Source of the DNA: Micavibrio_C sp964577255
GTDB taxonomy: Bacteria > Pseudomonadota > Alphaproteobacteria > Micavibrionales > Micavibrionaceae
DNA: 64,000 nt
Direction of reading: 5' to 3'
Assembly: GCA_964577255.1 (NCBI GenBank)
Contig: CAZNYM010000004.1
Location: 1-64,000, forward strand
Shown here one piece after another: positions 60,017-64,000 of the stretch. The notes beneath the pieces were generated by a model. That model did not search any database. It saw only the letters and a program-made list of their open reading frames with translations, and was not told the DNA's origin. The first letter of the stretch is position 1, and the number at the start of each line of letters is the position of its first letter. The translations under genes and the position numbers were made by a program.

Positions 60017-60376
60017 TCAGGCTGCTTTCTTCAGCGCCTCCGCCACTTTCTTGGCGACGATGTTGAAGTCCTCCGGATGACGGGCCGCGAGATCGGCCAG
60101 CACCTTGCGGTCCAGTTCGATCTTGGCCAGTTTCAGGCCGTGCATGAACTGCGAATAGGTCATGCCGTTCAGGCGCGCGGCGGCGTTGATGCGCTGGATC
60201 CACAGCCCGCGGAAATCGCGTTTCTTGAGGCGGCGATGCTCGTAGGCGTAGGCGGACGCGCGTTCGACCGAGTTGGCGGCAATGCGGTAGCACTTGCTGC
60301 GGCGGCCGAAATAACCTTTCGCCTGCTTGAGAACTTTCTTGTGACGGGGCCAGGAGCCCGATTTTGCGCGTGACAT
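60017..60376 (-). CDS. rplT: 50S ribosomal protein L20
   Basis: 119 residues, highly basic, with the family signatures LKQAKGYFGRRSKCYRIA, YAYEHRRLKKRDFRGLWIQR and SQFMHGLKLAKIELDRKVLADLA. L20 binds 23S rRNA early in assembly and in many bacteria represses its own operon. It begins 2 bp after the rpmI stop. Confidence 0.97.
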   Translation of the reverse strand: MSRAKSGSWPRHKKVLKQAKGYFGRRSKCYRIAANSVERASAYAYEHRRLKKRDFRGLWIQRINAAARLNGMTYSQFMHGLKLAKIELDRKVLADLAARHPEDFNIVAKKVAEALKKAA

Positions 60377-60378
60377 GA

Positions 60379-60639
60379 TCAGGCTCCTTTCGCGGCGGAA
60401 TCAGCCTTGGCGCGCGCGCGCACGATCTTGCGGCGGCCGCGCTGGTAAGGCATGAAGTTTTTCAGGACTTTTTCGCCATCGGCCCTGAACATGGTGTCCG
60501 TGCCTTTGGCTTTGCGCTTCATTGATTTCGGGCGGTTCATCAGCAGGTGGCGCTTATTCGACTGCTGGAACTTGACCTTGCCCGTCGACGTGACCCGGAA
60601 TCGCTTCTTGGCCCCGCTTTTGGTCTTCATCTTCGGCAT
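60379..60639 (-). CDS. rpmI: 50S ribosomal protein L35
   Basis: 86 residues from the ATG at 60639, chosen because GAAGGAG lies 6 nt upstream and MPKMKTKSGAKKRFRVTSTG is the canonical L35 N-terminus; an ATG five codons earlier lies within the ribosome-binding site. The operon lacks infC, which often precedes rpmI. Confidence 0.96.
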   Translation of the reverse strand: MPKMKTKSGAKKRFRVTSTGKVKFQQSNKRHLLMNRPKSMKRKAKGTDTMFRADGEKVLKNFMPYQRGRRKIVRARAKADSAAKGA

Positions 60640-60810
60640 TTCATGCTCCTTCAAAAAGGGTGATAAAACAAAGGCTTTCGCCTTGTGGAGGTGTCCCTCC
60701 GGGGTCGTCGAGGCATGCCGATTACAATCGCCAGACGGCCCGTTCCTTGCGGAAGGCTGTGTTATATACGCCTCCCGGCCCCCCGATCAAGGATTTTCCG
60801 GGCGGAAACG
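60640..60810 (-). promoter_or_regulatory. rpmI leader region
   Basis: 171 bp with several small hairpins on the minus strand, including AAGGC-GAAA-GCCTT (60671-60684) with a GNRA loop and a GGAGG/CCTCC-type stem just upstream of it. It could be an autoregulatory leader for L20, but I cannot fit a known leader model by eye. Confidence 0.3.
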
Positions 60811-61566
60811 CTAGGAAAATTTCTTCAGGAACTGTTGAATATGAAAAAGAACAGAAGCCCGGTGAGCTGGTAAAGGCAGGCCGTGGGCGCCGTTCTGGTA
60901 CGAGGTAATCTCGACCCGGGGCGACTTTTTGACGTGGAGGCGGATCTCGTCGATCTGGCCGGGCGGGGCCTCGGTGTCCGATTCCCCGTACTGGATCAGC
61001 AGGGGGGCCTCAACCGCCGTCAGCAGCGGGGCGGGGTCGAAGGCGGCCAGTTCGGCCAGATAGGCGCCGTCGATGCTGTGATCCTTCCAGGTTACCGGGC
61101 CGGGGGCGCCCGAAGCCGGCAAAAGGGCCTTGAGCGGCGTGTCGGCCGGGCGGAACACGGGCCAGAGCATGACGGCCGCCGCGCAGTCCCCGAGGCAGGA
61201 GAGGGCGGGCAGAGCGCCGTAGCCCTCGCTCAGCAGGAAAAAGCGGTCGTAACCGTTCTGCCGGGCCCAGTCGCGGACGATACCGACATCCTCATGGGCC
61301 GAGGCCAGGGAAAAGTTCTGTGTGTCGCCGGCGCTCGATCCCCAGCCACAAAAATCAAAACGTAACGTATCGAAACCATAAAGGCTCAGGCCTTCCTGCA
61401 GCTCCTCGAGGATCAGCCCGGTTCCCGACAGGTTGCCGGGTATGTCGTGGAGCATGATGACGAGCGGCAGTTCCTTGCGTACCACAGGGCCGCCGAGAAT
61501 AGCGTTGATTTCCTTCGGATTTTCTTCTCCCGCGGGGGAGATTTTCAGGAGGTCTGTGCGGCCCAT
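60811..61566 (-). CDS. alpha/beta hydrolase family protein
   Basis: 251 residues. The oxyanion segment is LPLVIMLHDIPGNLSG, the nucleophile appears to be Ser in LLSEGYGA (a variant elbow lacking the first Gly of GxSxG), the acid is in QYGESDTEAPP and the base His in NGAHGLPLP. LRFDFCGWGSS resembles other prolyl-oligopeptidase-like esterases. There is no signal peptide. The substrate is unknown. It is 15 bp after the phosphoribosyltransferase gene on the same strand. Confidence 0.78.
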   Translation of the reverse strand: MGRTDLLKISPAGEENPKEINAILGGPVVRKELPLVIMLHDIPGNLSGTGLILEELQEGLSLYGFDTLRFDFCGWGSSAGDTQNFSLASAHEDVGIVRDWARQNGYDRFFLLSEGYGALPALSCLGDCAAAVMLWPVFRPADTPLKALLPASGAPGPVTWKDHSIDGAYLAELAAFDPAPLLTAVEAPLLIQYGESDTEAPPGQIDEIRLHVKKSPRVEITSYQNGAHGLPLPAHRASVLFHIQQFLKKFS

Positions 61567-61581
61567 TACGATACGGTTCGT

Positions 61582-62109
61582 TTATGCCTTTTTACGCCCG
61601 GATTTACGACTTGGCGCGGCGGCGACAATCTGCGCATCCAGATTCCATTGCGGGGTGATCCATTCCCACGGGAAATGGATCCAGGTGTTCTGGCTGACGG
61701 TGGTAATGAATGCGTCGACGGTGTTCAGCCCCTTGGGTTTGGCGTAAATCGCCGCGAAATAAGCTTTGGGCAGCAGCTTGCGCGCCGCGCGGAAGGTATT
61801 GCCGGTATCAACCAGGTCGTCGATCACGATCCAGCCCTTGCCGTCGCCCGCAATCTCGGGGATTTTCAGAGCCTTGGCCTTGCCCTGCTTATTATAGTCA
61901 TAACTTGAGATGCATAGCGTCTCGACCAGGCGGATGTCCATGTCGCGGGAGACGATAGTGGCGGGCACCAGGCCGCCGCGGGCGACGCCGATAATGCCTC
62001 TCCAGCCGGTGCCCATCTGCTGCAGCTGGCGCGCGAGCGCCCGGGAATTGCGGTGCATCTCTTCCCACGAAACGGGGAAATCCAGGGGAACGGCCGTCAG
62101 TTTGCTCAT
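61582..62109 (-). CDS. gpt: xanthine/guanine phosphoribosyltransferase
   Basis: Salvages xanthine and guanine with PRPP. 175 residues with N-terminal PVSWEEMHRNSRALARQL, the IIGVARGGLVPATIVSRD block, the PRPP motif GWIVIDDLVDTGNTFRAARK, and WIHFPWEW near the C-terminus that marks Gpt. A basic tail RKSGRKKA follows. Confidence 0.93.
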   Translation of the reverse strand: MSKLTAVPLDFPVSWEEMHRNSRALARQLQQMGTGWRGIIGVARGGLVPATIVSRDMDIRLVETLCISSYDYNKQGKAKALKIPEIAGDGKGWIVIDDLVDTGNTFRAARKLLPKAYFAAIYAKPKGLNTVDAFITTVSQNTWIHFPWEWITPQWNLDAQIVAAAPSRKSGRKKA

Positions 62110-62196
62110 GCTGTATGCCTTGCGCGCGCGGAAAGTTGAACCGTTCCCGTTATGGCGCGGGCGGGGGGAAAAAACAAGGGGCGCGCCCGGCCATAC

Positions 62197-62694
62197 CTAG
62201 ATATCCTTGCCGCCGTCCTCGTCCAGAACGGTGAAGGAATCGATCCGCCAGTGACCGGCTTCGTCGCGCCGCAGGCGGTAGATCATCAGCACCGGTTCGT
62301 GCCCGGATTTGCCGTCCTCGATCTCGACTTTTTGCAGCAGGCCATCCGCCAGGGGGATCTGGTCGAGGAAGCGAAAGCGGCTGTGATTGTAGAGCGCGCG
62401 GTGTGTAAAACGCAGATCCTCGAGGAACTTCGCCGCGTCGGCGTATTTCTCATGCAGCGCTCCCATGGTCAGCGCGAAGGCCCGCTCGGCATCGCGGGTG
62501 CGGATGGCATCGAGCTGCTGCCCAATCACTTCCTGCACGTTGCCGGTGGGGGCGGAGGAGGCGGCTTTTTCATCGGCGCGCGCATCCTGCCGGGTGCTGG
62601 ACAGTATGAATGCCGCAAGCGCCACCAGCAGGAGACCGAGGCTCAGGAGCGGGCTGGGTCCGTGCGTGGCGGTGATCTGGCGGCTTTTGTGCAT
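62197..62694 (-). CDS. DUF4864 domain protein, membrane-anchored
   Basis: 165 residues with one N-terminal membrane helix (about 16-34) and a periplasmic SnoaL-like domain of DUF4864 type (VQEVIGQQLDAIRTRDAERAF, then VLMIYRLRRDEAGHWRIDSFTV). Known members have no established function. Divergent from the DUF1223 gene across 85 bp. Confidence 0.8.
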   Translation of the reverse strand: MHKSRQITATHGPSPLLSLGLLLVALAAFILSSTRQDARADEKAASSAPTGNVQEVIGQQLDAIRTRDAERAFALTMGALHEKYADAAKFLEDLRFTHRALYNHSRFRFLDQIPLADGLLQKVEIEDGKSGHEPVLMIYRLRRDEAGHWRIDSFTVLDEDGGKDI

Positions 62695-62779
62695 TTATCT
62701 CTCTTGGTGTCCTTGTCCCCTGCCGGTTCCTGCCTGTAAGATGGACTCGAAAGGCGTAAACCGCACAGACTTAAATGTT

Positions 62780-63532
62780 ATGATAAAGATCCTTAAGGTT
62801 CTATTAATATTTGTGTTCCTTCCGGTCGCTCCGGCGCGCGCCGCCGATCCGTCACCGGACGTCCTGGCCGCGATGAAGGATACGCCCATCGTGATCGAGC
62901 TTTTCTCGTCGCAGGCCTGTGTGTTCTGCCCGCAGGCCGACCGTCTGTTCGCTGATCTGGTGCAACAGCCCGGCGTCATCGGCCTCGCCTGCCATGTCGA
63001 TTATTTTGATGTTGCTACCGGCGCGCTGTCGCAGCCCTTCTGCACCACCCGACAAAGCTGGTACATGGATATCCTGGCGGCCGGGCCCAATTACACACCG
63101 CAGATGGTGATCGACGGTACCATCGACGTCGTCGGTTACAAGCACAAGAAAGTGACCGAGGGGCTGGCCGAAGCGACGCAGAACCGACCGCTCGTCAGAA
63201 TCGATATCAGCCCTACCGCCGAACTGGGTTCCTATCTGGCCGAATGGAAGCCGCCGGAACAGGCGCAGGGCGACATCGCTTTTTTCCTGATCAAGACCGA
63301 CAAGCCGCATGACGTCGTGGTGGCCGACGGCCGCAACAAGGGTCAGCGTATGTCTTACATGAACATCGCAAGCGCGTTTGACGATCTTGGCACCTGGCCG
63401 CAGGCGGCGGGTTCGATGCGCGTGCCTGCCGCGCTCACGGCGCAGCAGCAGGGTTTCGTGCTGCTTGCACAGAACCGCCAGACCGGCGAGATCGTCGCGG
63501 CCGGGCAATATAAGGCCAATAACGCGGAATAA
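62780..63532 (+). CDS. DUF1223 secreted thioredoxin-like protein
   Basis: 250 residues from ATG 62780 with signal peptide MIKILKVLLIFVFLPVAPARA. The domain starts IVIELFSSQACVFCPQADRLFADL, with a CxxC pair like thioredoxins, followed by ACHVDYFD and NYTPQMVIDGTIDVVG. DUF1223 proteins are common in proteobacterial periplasm; a redox role is likely but unproven. A frame starting at 62465 overlaps DUF4864 and is rejected. Confidence 0.87.
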   Translation: MIKILKVLLIFVFLPVAPARAADPSPDVLAAMKDTPIVIELFSSQACVFCPQADRLFADLVQQPGVIGLACHVDYFDVATGALSQPFCTTRQSWYMDILAAGPNYTPQMVIDGTIDVVGYKHKKVTEGLAEATQNRPLVRIDISPTAELGSYLAEWKPPEQAQGDIAFFLIKTDKPHDVVVADGRNKGQRMSYMNIASAFDDLGTWPQAAGSMRVPAALTAQQQGFVLLAQNRQTGEIVAAGQYKANNAE

Positions 63533-63533
63533 T

Positions 63534-64000
63534 CTAGTGCGCCTCGGCCCAGGAGCCGGCAAAGCCAGACTCAGCCTCAAGCGGCACGCCGACATCGGCC
63601 ACGCTTTCCATCACCTGTTTCACGAGCGCGGCGGTGGCCTCCGTCTCTTCATCGGGGACTTCCAGCACCAGTTCGTCATGTACCTGAAGCAAAAGCCGTG
63701 CGCGCAGGCCGGCGTTTGCCAGCGCGGCCGGCAGGCGCGCCATGGCCATTTTCATGATGTCTGCAGCCGTCCCTTGCAGCGGGGCGTTGATCGCCTGGCG
63801 CTCTGCGAAGCTGCGCTGCGCGCCGTTTTTGCTGTTGATGTTGGCGATCACGCATTTGCGGCCGTATAGCGTTTTGACAAAACCGTTTTTGCGTGCCTCT
63901 TCCCTGCGGGCTTCCATGAAATCTTGAATCTCGTTGAACTTCGCCAGATAGGCCTGGATGAATTTATTCGCTTCCTGCGGCTGGCACCCCAATTGCTTGG
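63534..64000 (-). CDS. polA: DNA polymerase I, C-terminal end (5' part outside window)
   Basis: The last 155 codons of family A polymerase: FIQAYLAKFNEIQDFM, GFVKTLYGRKCVIANINSKN, FAERQAINAPLQGTAADIMKMAM and motif C QVHDELVLEVP with the catalytic Asp. The frame continues past the window edge, so it is cut by the window and is not a truncation. Confidence 0.96.
   Translation of the reverse strand, partial: KQLGCQPQEANKFIQAYLAKFNEIQDFMEARREEARKNGFVKTLYGRKCVIANINSKNGAQRSFAERQAINAPLQGTAADIMKMAMARLPAALANAGLRARLLLQVHDELVLEVPDEETEATAALVKQVMESVADVGVPLEAESGFAGSWAEAH

Noticed and set aside
1..64000. CRISPR arrays, rRNA genes, insertion sequences, prophage or integrase genes
   Set aside because: None seen. 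No regularly spaced repeats, no rRNA-like blocks and no transposase or integrase motifs were found in either strand.

Overview
The window is chromosomal DNA of a GC-rich alphaproteobacterium. The evidence is a GcrA cell-cycle regulator behind a dense cluster of GAnTC (CcrM-type) sites, the rsh - DUF2062 - acpS - lepB - rnc - era order, a very large NAD-dependent glutamate dehydrogenase, a double cold-shock-domain protein and an adrenodoxin-type ferredoxin beside a cysteine desulfurase. No rRNA, CRISPR array, transposase, integrase or prophage gene is visible. A more exact placement (for example Micavibrio- or Rhodospirillales-like) would be a guess.

Layout. 1-7.9 kb: the 5' part of NAD-glutamate dehydrogenase, 3-hydroxybutyrate dehydrogenase, a 58-residue small protein, and a phenylalanine/tyrosine catabolic operon (hppD, FAH-family hydrolase, maleylacetoacetate isomerase, phhA) without homogentisate dioxygenase. 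7.9-14.8 kb: a divergent surface-structure locus with two DUF4402-type subunits, a periplasmic chaperone and an AMIN-like lipoprotein on the minus strand, and a 1095-residue usher-like outer-membrane protein on the plus strand. 14.8-18.5 kb: System II cytochrome c maturation (thioredoxin plus fused ResB-CcsA) and tRNA-Met. 18.6-25 kb: a dienelactone hydrolase, a remarkable protein joining a CarD/CdnL-like domain to three sigma-region-4-like repeats, mnmA, and two tandem paralogues of unknown function. 25-32.5 kb: ferredoxin, cysteine desulfurase, an alpha/beta hydrolase, bcp, a YhdP/AsmA-like giant and tyrS. 32.6-36.8 kb: an unknown protein with an HNH-like tail, anmK, a Sua5-type tRNA t6A gene, and a complete minigene (promoter, Shine-Dalgarno, 49 codons, terminator) for a strongly basic peptide.

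36.8-45.2 kb: a lytic transglycosylase, an acyl-CoA dehydrogenase, a YceI - cytochrome b561 - YceI operon, uppP, rsmD, a pseudouridine synthase, tadA and an orphan response regulator. 45.3-52.3 kb: the rsh-to-era operon, gcrA and a double cold-shock protein. 52.5-64 kb: an acyl-CoA ligase, pheS and pheT separated by an acetyltransferase and an opposite-strand gene, rpmI-rplT, a second alpha/beta hydrolase, a xanthine/guanine phosphoribosyltransferase, DUF4864 and DUF1223 proteins, and the 3' end of polA.

Most genes are housekeeping. The places most likely to hold undescribed biology are (1) the CarD-sigma4 fusion at 19.5-21.8 kb, (2) the chaperone/usher/DUF4402 locus, whose usher carries an SPOR-like tail and whose operon ends in an AMIN-like lipoprotein with a perfect 18-bp hairpin inside its signal-peptide codons, (3) the 49-codon basic-peptide minigene and (4) the HNH-tailed protein at 32.6-34.3 kb. 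Domain calls were made by eye from motifs. No database search was run.
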